A stretch of DNA of 64,000 nucleotides from an uncultured Acidobacteriia bacterium (GCA_903828455.1 CAIKMJ010000080.1:1-64000); one strand, 5' to 3'; positions 25,170 through 34,924 are shown, counted from the first letter of the stretch. The notes: generated by a model from the sequence alone, not told the origin. A program made the numbers and translations.

Positions 25170-26513
25170 ATGCAGTTGGACCAGTGCAACGAAGCGCCGG
25201 TGCTGGAGGCTGAAAAGCTCGAGGCGCTGGCGGCCGTTCTGAGCAGCGAAACCTTCGCCCGCGCCGAACAGCTGCGTTCATTTTTGCGCGTTGTCTGCCA
25301 ACTGGAACTCGAGGGGCGAAGCGCCGAGATCACCGAATACGTCATCGGAGTACAAGCCCTGGGGCGTCCCGCCGATTATTCACCGACGGAGGATTCATCG
25401 GTTCGAACCAGGGCGTATGAACTTCGTCAGCGACTGAAAAAATTCTACGAACAGGAACGGCCGGAGCTTCCGCTACAGATCGAGTTGCCGAAGGGCTCGT
25501 ATGTACCGAGGTTTCAGCGAATCACCGGACGCACAGAAACTGCATTTGTCGAAGCTGAATCGGTGCCGGTCTCGACTTCAGCAATTCCTGTCTCGACTTC
25601 AGTAAATCAGAGCCAGCTTTTGCCGACGCGCGTGCCGGGGTGGGCGGCCGGGTTTCTCCTCGGCGTGCTGCTGATGTCCGGCATCTGGTGGTGGAAAGCG
25701 TCGCTGGTGACCGATGTATCGCCGGGTCCGGTGCTGCGGGAGGCTTGGGCGCCACTGCTGGGGAGGGATCCGGATGTGCTGATAGCGGTTGCCGCCCCGC
25801 TCCACCTGCTGGTGTCGCCGTTCATGAGCACCACCCCGGGAAGTCTGCCCAAATACCCGGCGCCCCCCGGGCTGGAGGAACTGTTCAGCCGATTCCGGCC
25901 TCTTCCGTCCGGCGCAAAGCTGGAAATGCAACCGGTCCAAAAGTCGCTGGAGATGGGGGACGCACAGGCCGTCGCTCAGGTTGCCGAGATGCTGAATGGT
26001 CTTGGTGCAAAATCGCGCATTCTGCCGGAATCGAATTCCCCGCTGCCTTCGATGCGGAAGCGCAGCGCGGTTTTGGTCGGCTCGCCGTGGTACAGCCGCA
26101 GCGCGACGACGCTTCTGGAGCAGACGCCGTGGACGATGCGTCTCGACCCGGACATCCACGAGATCGGGATTTTCGGTCAGGGGCCGCGCGCGGGGCAGAA
26201 ATATCTTCCGGCCCGGGGTGAACGGCGTGAGTATCAGGAGGTATTTGGGCTGCTGACTGTTCTGAATAACGATGCCGCGCCGGATGATCCGCGCACGCTG
26301 GTATTGTTCTCCGGTCTGACGTCGGTGGGGACGCATGGAGCTGCCGCGTTTTTCAGCTCGGCGAAGTCCATGCAGGAGCTTAAAAAGCGTTTTGAAAGGG
26401 AAGGGATAAACGGCTTCCCGCACTCGTATCAGGTGATCATCCGCTGCCGCGCCAGCCAGGATGCGCAACTCCTTTCCTATTCGTACGAAGCCCACGGGCT
26501 GATCTCGCGCTGA
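25170..26513 (+). CDS. Membrane-anchored regulator-like protein of acidobacterial type
   Basis: This 447-residue protein has an N-terminal conserved region (about 25-115) with FLRVVCQLELEGRSAEITEY, VIGVQALGRPADYSPTEDS and SVRTRAYELRQRLKKFY, ending in LPKGSYVPRF. I know this block from acidobacterial proteins that join it to a membrane helix and varied C-terminal domains; a regulatory role is often assumed but I cannot cite proof. A short VPVSTSAIPVSTS repeat precedes one membrane helix (about 156-175). The C-terminal domain (190-447) resembles no family I can name. It lies divergent to the receptor operon and upstream of the lyase operon, so it is a good candidate for the locus regulator (inference). 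Confidence 0.75.
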   Translation: MQLDQCNEAPVLEAEKLEALAAVLSSETFARAEQLRSFLRVVCQLELEGRSAEITEYVIGVQALGRPADYSPTEDSSVRTRAYELRQRLKKFYEQERPELPLQIELPKGSYVPRFQRITGRTETAFVEAESVPVSTSAIPVSTSVNQSQLLPTRVPGWAAGFLLGVLLMSGIWWWKASLVTDVSPGPVLREAWAPLLGRDPDVLIAVAAPLHLLVSPFMSTTPGSLPKYPAPPGLEELFSRFRPLPSGAKLEMQPVQKSLEMGDAQAVAQVAEMLNGLGAKSRILPESNSPLPSMRKRSAVLVGSPWYSRSATTLLEQTPWTMRLDPDIHEIGIFGQGPRAGQKYLPARGERREYQEVFGLLTVLNNDAAPDDPRTLVLFSGLTSVGTHGAAAFFSSAKSMQELKKRFEREGINGFPHSYQVIIRCRASQDAQLLSYSYEAHGLISR

Positions 26514-26579
26514 TTCGGCCCGCGCAAAATCTGTCCGGCCAGGTTCTGTCCCGGCACTCGGCATCGCCGGTCTTCACAG

Positions 26580-26588
26580 TGCTATATT
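26580..26588 (+). promoter_or_regulatory. Candidate extended -10 promoter of the lyase operon
   Basis: TGCTATATT has the TG extension and a five-of-six match to TATAAT. It lies about 95 bases upstream of the first gene of the four-gene plus-strand operon. No convincing -35 is seen. The 171-base gap between 26513 and 26685 shows nothing else that I can support. Confidence 0.3.
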
Positions 26589-26684
26589 CTTTGCTCAGAG
26601 TGACGCGCCGGCCCGCGGGGCGCCGCGCAAAATGAGGCCGTCGCCGCCGGTGGGGCGCAAAGACGAAAGGCCGGTGAGGCAAAG

Positions 26685-27533
26685 ATGAAATCGCAATCCT
26701 TCGGCTTAACGCTTCTGCTGCTGATGACGCCGGCCGTGTTTGGCCAGAAAATGCTGGTGGCGGACGGGCATACCGATACCTACACGCTCATCAACAAGGC
26801 TTTCGGCGGATCGGCGGAAGAGCCGCCGGACTGTGGGCATCCGGCATTCGGTCCGCACATCACACAGGACGCGGATGCGGAACTCGGCCGGCCGGTCTTC
26901 CTTTTTCACATGCACCTGACGCCGGATAACGACCGCTGCAGCAACTTCGGCAGGCAAAGGAATGAGATCAAGACGTACGGTCCTTCGCCGGATGCTCTGA
27001 AGGGGTTCTACGGCGACACGGTTACGTTTCGCTGGAAGTTTCGTCTGGAAGCGGGATTCCGCCCGTCCGGCGTATTCACCCACCTTCATCAGGTGAAGGC
27101 CGCGGACGGGGACGATGCCTTTGCGCTTATCACGATCAGCGCTCACGCCGGGGGCGCTCAGGCGGGGAAACCGAACACGCTGCGGGTGATCGGCATCGAT
27201 TCCAAAAACACGACGACGATACTGAAGGAGCAGCCGCTCGATCCCTTTGTCGGCCACTGGATTGAGGCTTACGAACGAATCCAGTACGGCGGACCGACGC
27301 ATGGGGCCGGCGAGTCCGGAACATACCGGCTGAGTCTGACGGATGTGGCGACCGGCAAGGTGCTGCTGGAATACGTGAACCCCAGCCTGGATCTGTGGCG
27401 AAGCGGCACAACCTTCGTGCGGCCCAAGTGGGGAATTTACCGGAGCCTCGAGGACAAAGAACAGCTGCGGGATGAAATCGTGCGTTTCAACGATTTCTGC
27501 CTGGCCAAAGGAAAGGAAGACTGCCGGCCATGA
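26685..27533 (+). CDS. Exported lyase-like jelly-roll protein
   Basis: This 282-residue protein has a signal peptide (MKSQSFGLTLLLLMTPAVFG) and a single domain. It contains TFRWKFRLEAGF, SGVFTHLHQVKAADGDDAF, GHWIEAYERIQYG and SGTTFVRPKWGIYRSL. This pattern (aromatic 'W-E-x-x-E', 'R-P-K-W-G-I-Y') is that of the beta-jelly-roll polysaccharide lyases and related heparin-lyase-I-like proteins. I cannot assign a PL family. GAGG five bases before the ATG supports the start. It is the first gene of a coupled four-gene operon; its TGA overlaps the next ATG by four bases. It probably cleaves or binds a uronic-acid-containing polymer. Confidence 0.65.
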   Translation: MKSQSFGLTLLLLMTPAVFGQKMLVADGHTDTYTLINKAFGGSAEEPPDCGHPAFGPHITQDADAELGRPVFLFHMHLTPDNDRCSNFGRQRNEIKTYGPSPDALKGFYGDTVTFRWKFRLEAGFRPSGVFTHLHQVKAADGDDAFALITISAHAGGAQAGKPNTLRVIGIDSKNTTTILKEQPLDPFVGHWIEAYERIQYGGPTHGAGESGTYRLSLTDVATGKVLLEYVNPSLDLWRSGTTFVRPKWGIYRSLEDKEQLRDEIVRFNDFCLAKGKEDCRP

Positions 27534-28687
27534 ACCGCAGAGTCTTTCTGGCCGCGGCAGCGGCGAACCTTTCGCGACGCGCAATCGCCGGTGAGCGGTT
27601 CGACGCGGCGGCGTTCGACAGAGCCCGCGTTCTGCGCCAGGCGCGCTTGCTGCTGAAGCAGAATCCGGTCACGGTTACGGCAGCGCAGAGTCCGCGCAGC
27701 GCCGGCGGGCTGCATGATTTTTTCTCCGAGGGCGATTACTGGTGGCCCGATCCGAAAAATCCCTCCGGACCGTATGTGCAGCGGGACGGGCTGACAAACC
27801 TGGACAACTTTGTCGCTCATCGTCAGTCCCTGATGAAGCTCAGCGTCGCGGTGCCGGCTCTGACCGCGGCGTGGAAGCTGACGCGCGAGAAGGCGTTTGC
27901 GGAGCATGCGGCTCGGCACGTTCGCGCGTGGTTTGTGGACGAAGCCACGCGAATGAATCCGAATCTGCAGTTTGCGCAGGCGATCCACGGTAAGACGAGC
28001 GGGCGAGGGACCGGCGTGATCGACACCATTCATCTGGTGGAGGTCGCAAGGGCAATTCCTTGGCTCGCCGAATCGCGGGCCATGAGCAGCGGAGAGTTCG
28101 ACGCGGCGCGCGCCTGGTTTGCGGACTACCTCAACTGGATGAGCACCAGCCCGAACGGCATTGAAGAGCGCGACACGAAGAACAACCACACCACGTGCTG
28201 GGTCATGCAGGCGGCGGCGTTTGCGAGCCTCGCGGGAAACCGCCCGATGCTCCTCTGGTGCGCCAACCGGTTTCGCAGTGTGATCGTTCCCGGACAGATT
28301 GCGCCGGACGGCAGGTTGCCGCTCGAACTGGCGCGAACCAAGCCCTACGGTTACTGCCTTTTCAATCTGGATGCGCTGGCGACGATCTGCCGGATCGTGT
28401 CAGCGGACGGCGACGATCTCTGGAACTTCGTTACGCCGGACGGGCGGGGAATGAAGAAAGCGGTGGAGTACATGTTCCCCTATATCGCAGACAAGCGACG
28501 CTGGCCGCTGCCGCCGGATGTGATGTACGACGAATACTGGCCGATGCGGCAGGCGGCTCTGTTATTCGGCGGGCTGGCATGGGATCGGGCGGAATATCTG
28601 GCGGTGTGGAAGAAACTTCCGGCCGAATCCGGTGTTGACGAAGTGATCCGCAATTATTTTATTCGCCAGCCCGTGCTTTGGGTGTGA
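27530..28687 (+). CDS. Alginate-lyase-family protein (PF05426 type), exported
   Basis: This 385-residue protein starts MNRRVFLAAAAAN, a twin-arginine-like leader. An (alpha/alpha) toroid-type domain follows, with GDYWWPDPKNPSGPYVQRDG, the central KNNHTTCW (H220) and the terminal NYFIRQPVLWV. These are hallmarks of the alginate_lyase family, which includes PL5 and PL38 enzymes that cut uronate polymers by beta-elimination and leave unsaturated uronyl ends. The PL38 branch acts on glucuronan or alginate; which substrate applies here cannot be told. It is second in the operon and overlaps its neighbour by four bases. It fits well upstream of the GH88 enzyme that would process its products. Confidence 0.85.
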   Translation: MNRRVFLAAAAANLSRRAIAGERFDAAAFDRARVLRQARLLLKQNPVTVTAAQSPRSAGGLHDFFSEGDYWWPDPKNPSGPYVQRDGLTNLDNFVAHRQSLMKLSVAVPALTAAWKLTREKAFAEHAARHVRAWFVDEATRMNPNLQFAQAIHGKTSGRGTGVIDTIHLVEVARAIPWLAESRAMSSGEFDAARAWFADYLNWMSTSPNGIEERDTKNNHTTCWVMQAAAFASLAGNRPMLLWCANRFRSVIVPGQIAPDGRLPLELARTKPYGYCLFNLDALATICRIVSADGDDLWNFVTPDGRGMKKAVEYMFPYIADKRRWPLPPDVMYDEYWPMRQAALLFGGLAWDRAEYLAVWKKLPAESGVDEVIRNYFIRQPVLWV

Positions 28688-28715
28688 TGGCCGGTTACGA
28701 AGGACGGCGAGAAGG

Positions 28716-31184
28716 ATGACGAGACGAACTCTTCTGCAGGGTGTTACAGGCGCCACGATTGCGGGCCGGCTTGCCTCCTTCGCGCGCGGCGCAACGGACG
28801 GGGTGAAGACCTACTCGCAGCGTCTGCTTAAAGGCTGGGAGTGCTATCGCGGAAATCTGGGCGGACCGTGGGAAGCATTTCGGGGCAGCGCGGCGGCGGC
28901 CAACGTGGAATGGACCGCGATCCCGTCCATGCCGCATTGCTTCAACGATCGTGATGCGGCCGATCCGGACCAGGGCTACTATCAGGGTCCGGGCTGGTAT
29001 CGGACGACGCTGAAGCCGGAGAATCCTTACGCGAACGGCCGCACGCTGCTTCACTTCGAAGGGGCCGGACAGAAGACACGGGTGTTTGTCTACCTGAATC
29101 CGGTTGCCGAACACGTCGGCGGATACGACGAGTGGGGAGTCGACATTACCGACGCAGTTGCCGCTGAAGTCAGGGCGAATAAGGGCAACGTCCGGCTGGC
29201 AGTGTGGTCGGACAATTCGCGGGATCAGGAGATGATCCCGTCGAGCCAGAGCGATTTCAATTTGTATGGCGGGCTCTACCGCTATGTGAACCTGGTTTAC
29301 GTTCCCGCCATTTCGCTGGAGCGGGTCCACATCGAAAGCAAAGCGGAGGCAGGAGGCAAAGCGTCCGCCGCGGTGCGCGTGCGATTGTACAATCCGTCTG
29401 CGCTGACCGATGAGGTCGAGATCGGAATTGAAATTCTGGATCCCGCGGGGAAGGCGATCCACACTTCCTCGCGACGGATGGCGCCGTGGCAGGGTGAGCA
29501 GCAGCTCGTTGGTTTTGCTGTCGCCGATGCGCAGCTGTGGTCTCCGGACAGGCCCGCTTTGTATCGCTGCCAGGTGACGCTGAAAAGCGTGCATGGTGAG
29601 ACGGCGGCGAGCGAGCGATTCGGCCTCCGGTACTTCGAATGGGTGGAGCACGGCCCGTTCAAACTGAATGGAGAACGACTGCTGCTGCGCGGCACGCATC
29701 GTCATGAGGACCACGCCGGAGTCGCGGCGGCGATGACCGAAGAGCTGATCCGCAGGGAGTTGCTCATGATCCGCGGGATGGGGGCCAACTTTATGCGCCT
29801 CGCGCACATTCAGCAGTCTCCTTTGGTGCTGGATCTCTGCGACGAACTGGGCATTCTCATCTGGGAAGAGATTCCGTGGTGCCGGGGCGGCGTGGGCGGC
29901 GACAAATACAAGGAACAGGCCCGCCGCATGCTGCGCAACATGATCGACCAGCACTATAACCATCCGTCGGTCATCCTTTGGGGACTGGGGAATGAGAACG
30001 ACTGGCCGGGCGATTTCCCGAAGTTCGATGAAGAAGGGATCAAGTCCTTCATGCGGGAGCTGAACGGAATTGCGCACGCCGCCGATCCGTCGCGCAAGAC
30101 GGTGATCCGGCGTTGCCCGTTCGCGGCGGATATACCGGATGTTTATTCGCCATCCATCTGGGCCGGCTGGTACAGCGGAACGTTCCCGGAGTACCGGAAG
30201 TCGGTTGAAGCAGAAATGAAGAAGGTGAAACACTTCTTCCACGCCGAATGGGGCGGCGACAGCCACGCCCGCCGCCATTCGGAAAATCCCGACGCAGGGC
30301 TGGCGAAGATTGCCACCGGCCAGGGAACCGAGGAGCGCAGCCTGGACTATCTGCTGACCGGCGGACAGGCTCGGGCGTCCAAAGACGGAGACTGGTCGGA
30401 GACCTATATCTGCAATCTGTTCGACTGGCACCTGAAAGAGCAGGAGGCGATCCCGAATTTGACCGGCGCGGCGCAGTGGATTTTCAAGGATTTTTCGACG
30501 CCGCTGCGGCCGGAAAATCCCGTCCCGCGCATGAACCAGAAAGGGGTGGTGGAGCGCGATCTCACGCCGAAAGAGAGCTACTACGTCTTTCAGTCTTATT
30601 GGGCGCAAAAGCCGATGGTCCGAATCTACGGACATACGTGGCCGATTCGCTGGGGCGAGGCCGGTGAGGCGAAGCTCGTGAAGGTCTATTCGAATTGCGC
30701 AACCGCGGAGCTTTTTCTGAACGGCAAGACGTGCGGAGTCAGGAATCGCAACAGTCAGGACTTTCCTGCCGCGGGGCTGCGGTGGTCGGTGCAGTTTCGC
30801 GCCGGAGAAAACCGGCTTCGGGTGGTGGCCGCGCGGAACGGCGTTACGGTCACAGATGAGATCTCGTTCCTTTATCAGACCGAGAAGTGGGGAGCGCCGG
30901 CAAGGCTTGAGCTGACCGAGGTGAGTCGCAGCGGCGGCGCGTCGACGGTGGAAGCGCGGCTCTTCGATGAGGCGGGTATCGCTTGTCTCGACGCGCGCCA
31001 GCGTGTGCGTTTTGCGCTTTCGGGAGACGGAACACTACTCGACAATCTGGGGACTTCGACGGGTTCGCGCGAGGTTGAACTTTACAACGGCCGGGCGATG
31101 ATTTCATTGCGCACCAACGGCGGAGTTTCCGAAGTCAGTGCCGCGGTGAAGGGGTTGCGATCGGCGTTTCTGAGGATCGCATAG
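28716..31184 (+). CDS. GH2 family glycoside hydrolase, beta-galactosidase/uronidase type
   Basis: This 822-residue protein has a Tat-like leader (MTRRTLLQGVTGATIAG), a GH2 sugar-binding domain (about 35-200), an Ig-like domain (200-310), a TIM barrel (310-600) and C-terminal Ig-like domains (about 640-822). The acid/base is E427 in LGNEND and the nucleophile E511 in FFHAEWGGD. N607-Q608-K609 (MNQKGVV) is again an N-x-K motif; in GH2 it is used by beta-glucuronidases but is also seen in some beta-galactosidase-like enzymes, so specificity is open. It starts 28 bases after the alginate-lyase gene and its stop is directly followed by the GH88 ATG. A periplasmic role in trimming oligosaccharides is inferred. 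Confidence 0.85.
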   Translation: MTRRTLLQGVTGATIAGRLASFARGATDGVKTYSQRLLKGWECYRGNLGGPWEAFRGSAAAANVEWTAIPSMPHCFNDRDAADPDQGYYQGPGWYRTTLKPENPYANGRTLLHFEGAGQKTRVFVYLNPVAEHVGGYDEWGVDITDAVAAEVRANKGNVRLAVWSDNSRDQEMIPSSQSDFNLYGGLYRYVNLVYVPAISLERVHIESKAEAGGKASAAVRVRLYNPSALTDEVEIGIEILDPAGKAIHTSSRRMAPWQGEQQLVGFAVADAQLWSPDRPALYRCQVTLKSVHGETAASERFGLRYFEWVEHGPFKLNGERLLLRGTHRHEDHAGVAAAMTEELIRRELLMIRGMGANFMRLAHIQQSPLVLDLCDELGILIWEEIPWCRGGVGGDKYKEQARRMLRNMIDQHYNHPSVILWGLGNENDWPGDFPKFDEEGIKSFMRELNGIAHAADPSRKTVIRRCPFAADIPDVYSPSIWAGWYSGTFPEYRKSVEAEMKKVKHFFHAEWGGDSHARRHSENPDAGLAKIATGQGTEERSLDYLLTGGQARASKDGDWSETYICNLFDWHLKEQEAIPNLTGAAQWIFKDFSTPLRPENPVPRMNQKGVVERDLTPKESYYVFQSYWAQKPMVRIYGHTWPIRWGEAGEAKLVKVYSNCATAELFLNGKTCGVRNRNSQDFPAAGLRWSVQFRAGENRLRVVAARNGVTVTDEISFLYQTEKWGAPARLELTEVSRSGGASTVEARLFDEAGIACLDARQRVRFALSGDGTLLDNLGTSTGSREVELYNGRAMISLRTNGGVSEVSAAVKGLRSAFLRIA

Positions 31185-32903
31185 ATGCGAGGTCTCGTCG
31201 GTCTTTTTGCGATGGTGACGCTGGCTGGGCAGCTTGCGGCCGCACCGCACGTGAAGGTCGTGAAGTTCTCTGTCTCGAATCCCTCGGATCAGCCGCGGGT
31301 GGACGGGAATGTCGCGCTGAAGATTGGCGACATACGGAAAATTGCGCCGGATTTTTCGCCAGCCGATGCGATCGTAACCGCCACCGAAGCCGCCACCCTG
31401 GCGGCAGATGCGGCGGTGTTGCAGGCGAGCGAAATTCCGTTTCGTGTGACTCCGACAGAGCTGATCGTGCAGCTTGGTCTTGCGCCGCATCAGACCCGGA
31501 TCGTGACTGTTGCGTGGGGCGAGCGAACAACGATCCTTCGACTCAGACAGAATGGCGCGGACAACCAGACCGGAATCCTCCTGCCCGGCGCAGCCTCACC
31601 GACACGGCTTCACCCCGCTGCCGTATTCCGCGACGGGGTGGCGGCCGTCGATCCGCCGGCGCGGGTGCAGTTGCTGTCGCGCTCCGGTGCGGCACAGTCG
31701 GCGCCTCCGGACACGCTGACACCCGTGCGCCGCAGCCGTGCTCAGGCGATCGCGCTCATGCAGGAAGCCGCTTCCCGCACCGCACGCAAATTTGAACCAT
31801 TGATCGGCGCGACCGATCCGAAGGCCGCCGACAAATATGCGGGCGCGGGCTTTTTCACCGAAGGCGACGCTGCGACGGGTGAATGGAAGCCGCAGAAAGG
31901 TTACTTCTGGACGGCCGGCTTCTGGGCGGGGGAACTGTGGGCGCTGTATGAACGAAGCCACGACCCGGAGTTCCGGCGATGGGCCGAGTTGTGGACGGCA
32001 CGGCTGCTGGGCAACGAGTCGAAACAGAACCACGATACCGGGATGCTGAATTTTAATTCGTCAGCGGCCGCATATCGAATTACTCACGACGCGAAATACC
32101 GCGAGGGTGGATTGCGCGCGGCCGAGCGACTGCGTGAGCACTTCAACACGCGGACCGGCCTCGTTGCAGCCTGGGCGCCGAACGGAGACGACTCAATCAT
32201 CGATACGATGATGAATCTGCAGATCTGGTGGTGGGCTGCCGACGAGACCGGTGACCCGAAGTGGCGCGAACCGGGCCGCAGCCACGCGCTGCGCGCGGCG
32301 GAGTGGCTGATGCGAAGCGACGGCTCGGCGTATCACTCGGTACACTACAATCCCGGCGACAATCGCCAGAAATTCACATCCAGTGGAAAGATACTGACGC
32401 TGGCAAACGAGACGGCGCCAGGTCAGCTGGTATTCAACCACACCCACCAGGGCTACGCGGCCGATTCGGCATGGGCGAGAGGTCAGGGCTGGGCGGTCTA
32501 CGGATTCGCGGAAGCATATCGCGCGACACGCGAAGCGAGGTTGCTCGAAACGGCGGAGCACGCAGCCCAATTTGCCATCGATCACCTGCCGGACGATGGC
32601 GTCCCCTGGTACGACTATTCCGATGAAGGAGTCTTCTTCCGCAATCGTGACAGTTCGGCCGGCGCGATTCTGGCGAGTGGCCTGCTGCGCCTCGCGGAAC
32701 TGACACCGGATTCCGCGCGGGCGACCGTGTATCGCCGCGAAGCGGAGCGCATTACGGAATCCCTGATCGAGCGATACCTGTCGCCTGCCGGCACACTTCG
32801 CCACGGTTCCTCGACCCGGCCGAGCGACGTGTCTCTCATATACGGGGACTACTATTTGCTGGAGTCGCTCTTCCGGCTGGAAGATAATTCCGCTCGTCAC
32901 TGA
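31185..32903 (+). CDS. GH88-family unsaturated glucuronyl hydrolase with N-terminal extension
   Basis: This 572-residue protein has a signal peptide (to about residue 20), an extra N-terminal beta-rich domain (20-175) and a GH88 domain (about 185-565). Family segments are [25 protein letters not shown] (D284), [14 protein letters not shown] (D340), [20 protein letters not shown] and [12 protein letters not shown]284 and D340 correspond to the two catalytic Asp residues of bacterial unsaturated glucuronyl hydrolases. Such enzymes hydrate the 4,5-unsaturated uronyl residue that lyases leave at the non-reducing end. It is the last gene of the operon and begins immediately after the previous stop. 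The ~155-residue N-terminal domain is unusual for GH88. Confidence 0.9.
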   Translation: MRGLVGLFAMVTLAGQLAAAPHVKVVKFSVSNPSDQPRVDGNVALKIGDIRKIAPDFSPADAIVTATEAATLAADAAVLQASEIPFRVTPTELIVQLGLAPHQTRIVTVAWGERTTILRLRQNGADNQTGILLPGAASPTRLHPAAVFRDGVAAVDPPARVQLLSRSGAAQSAPPDTLTPVRRSRAQAIALMQEAASRTARKFEPLIGATDPKAADKYAGAGFFTEGDAATGEWKPQKGYFWTAGFWAGELWALYERSHDPEFRRWAELWTARLLGNESKQNHDTGMLNFNSSAAAYRITHDAKYREGGLRAAERLREHFNTRTGLVAAWAPNGDDSIIDTMMNLQIWWWAADETGDPKWREPGRSHALRAAEWLMRSDGSAYHSVHYNPGDNRQKFTSSGKILTLANETAPGQLVFNHTHQGYAADSAWARGQGWAVYGFAEAYRATREARLLETAEHAAQFAIDHLPDDGVPWYDYSDEGVFFRNRDSSAGAILASGLLRLAELTPDSARATVYRREAERITESLIERYLSPAGTLRHGSSTRPSDVSLIYGDYYLLESLFRLEDNSARH

Positions 32904-33085
32904 GATCAGGCAGGGTCGTCGGGACAGTCGTGTGGTCCGAAAGTTCGTTCTTCCTGAAATGAAGCACGAACCTGCGGAGCGCAGAGATGATCTGAGCGAC
33001 AGTTATTGGCCGCTTTGACAACGATAACGGTCCAGTGATCCGAAGCCGGAAATAAGGGAGCTACGAGCGAAAATCCGGGGTGAGG

Positions 33086-33151
<66 letters not shown>

Positions 33152-33161
<10 letters not shown>

Positions 33162-34924
33162 GCTTTAGCGGTCCTGATCGTTGTACCGTGCCGCGTGGTA
33201 ATTTCGGCAGGCGCCGCCGGAATGACCGGCAGCAGAACGAAAGAAGCCCTCTCTCGATCATGGTACAACGTCTGCGTCGCCCGCTGAAAGCGTGTGGCGT
33301 CGGCTTCCGTCTCGCCGGTGTTGGGATTGCGATCGAAGCGGGGGAAATTGCTGCTCGAAATCTCTACGCGGATGCGATGCCCCGCTTTGAAAACATTGCT
33401 GGTCACGCCCGCGTCGACGTTCACTTTCGCCACCTCGCCGGGCGGGAGCAGCCTGGGCGCGCTCAGCGATTCGCGGTACCGCAGCCGCAGCACGCCATCG
33501 GTCAGGTTGATGGCGCGGCCGTCGGGATAGACATCCACCAGCTTTGCGGTGAAGTCGGTGTCGGGCGCGGTTGACGCCACGTAAAGCACGGCCTGCACGG
33601 GTCCGGTCACTTCCGTGTCCTTCACCATGGCACCGCTCGTGTAGACCAGCACGTCGCGCCGCTGTTCGACGCCGCGCTGATTCATAGGGCCCCACGGGAA
33701 GATCTTCGGATCGCAGCAGACCGCGCCGCCGGTGGTGGGCACGGGGTTGTGAGGATCGTAAACAAAGCTGTCCTTTGCCACGCCGGCGTCAGGACGCGTC
33801 GCCAGCGCGCCATCGCCCTGCAGGGTGTTGGCGTGCCCGAAACTGGTGAGGTAAAACTTCACCGGTTTGGCTCGCGCGAGCGGCCACTCGTCTTCGTCGC
33901 GCCACTGATTGCTGCCCATAACGAACAAACGGACGGCGTGTGACGGCGTATCGGCGTTCTGACCTTTAAGCCAGCGGTCGAACCAGGCGATCTGTTCGGT
34001 ACGCAGGGAAACCTGGGAGTCTTTGCCGAAGTCCAGCGCGTCGAACTTTGTGTTGAAGATGTGCGCCCACGGGCCGATCATGATGCGCGCCCGCGTGTCG
34101 TGGCGGCTCATCTCCTCGAACGCTTCGAGATCGCTTTCGGCGAAGTTGTCGTACCAGCCGGCGACGGAGTACACCGGTAAACGGAGTTCACGGAGGTGTT
34201 CCCGCACACTCACGCTCTTCCAGAAATCATCGTAGGCGGGATGCGCCGTGGCTTCTTTCCAGACGTCGAGCCGGTGTCCGGTGGCCAGGCGGTCGGCATC
34301 GCGCAGCGGCAGAGCCTGCACGTACTTCACGAAGTCGGGCGGCACGAAGCCGGGGGCGTGCATGTTGTCGGCGAGCCACATCAGCCGGTGCCCCAGTTTC
34401 ATGGCGCCGCCGGTGGAGTAGAATCGGTCGCGGTAATCGTCGTCGCCGGCCACGTAGGGGAAGATCGCCTTCAGGTGCGGATTGTGGGACAGCGCCGCTT
34501 TCCACTGGGCGATCCCCAGATAGCTGCCGCCGTACATTCCGACTGAACCGTCCGACCACGCCTGCGCCGCAATCCAGTTGATCGTGTCGTCGCCGTCGCG
34601 CACTTCCTGATTGATGGGCTCGAAGACGCCGCCGGACTGGTAGCGCCCGCGCACATCCTGCACCACGACGGCGTAGCCATGGTTGACGAATGACTGGTAA
34701 TTGGCAGTGGCGGACTTTCCCTTGCCGTAGGGCGTTCGCAGCAGGATGGCCGGATAGCGTCCGGGCGAGGCGGGGCGGAACACGTTGGCGCTGAGCCGGA
34801 CGCCGTCGCGCATGAGCGCGGTGATGTTGAATTCGCTTGTGGTGGGCACCATCGGGGCGGGACGGACGGTGGAGGCGGTCAGGGACAAGGTGCCCGCCGC
34901 CAGTCCGCAGCCGAAAATGATCAT
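33152..34924 (-). CDS. CocE/NonD family hydrolase (peptidase S15-like)
   Basis: I take the ATG at 34924, which overlaps the glycosyltransferase stop by four bases; this gives 590 residues with a hydrophobic, probably exported N-terminus (MIIFGCGLAAGTLSLTAS). The alpha/beta-hydrolase core has GMYGGSYLG with nucleophile S134, and GPWAHIF with the likely catalytic His. The C-terminal half is the jelly-roll domain of the X-Pro dipeptidyl-peptidase/CocE family (RDVLVYTSGAMVKDTEVTGP, RIRVEISSSNFPRFDRN). Members hydrolyse acyl esters, beta-lactam side chains or X-Pro peptides; substrate unknown. The last three codons and the stop lie within the tRNA-Cys gene, so transcript processing at the tRNA 5' end would cut into this coding region. 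Confidence 0.88.

Noticed and set aside
24000-26700. Horizontal transfer of the uronate locus
   Set aside because: No integrase, transposase, tRNA-bounded repeat or visible shift in base or codon use. The tRNA-Cys at its right side is not accompanied by a repeated fragment that I could find.
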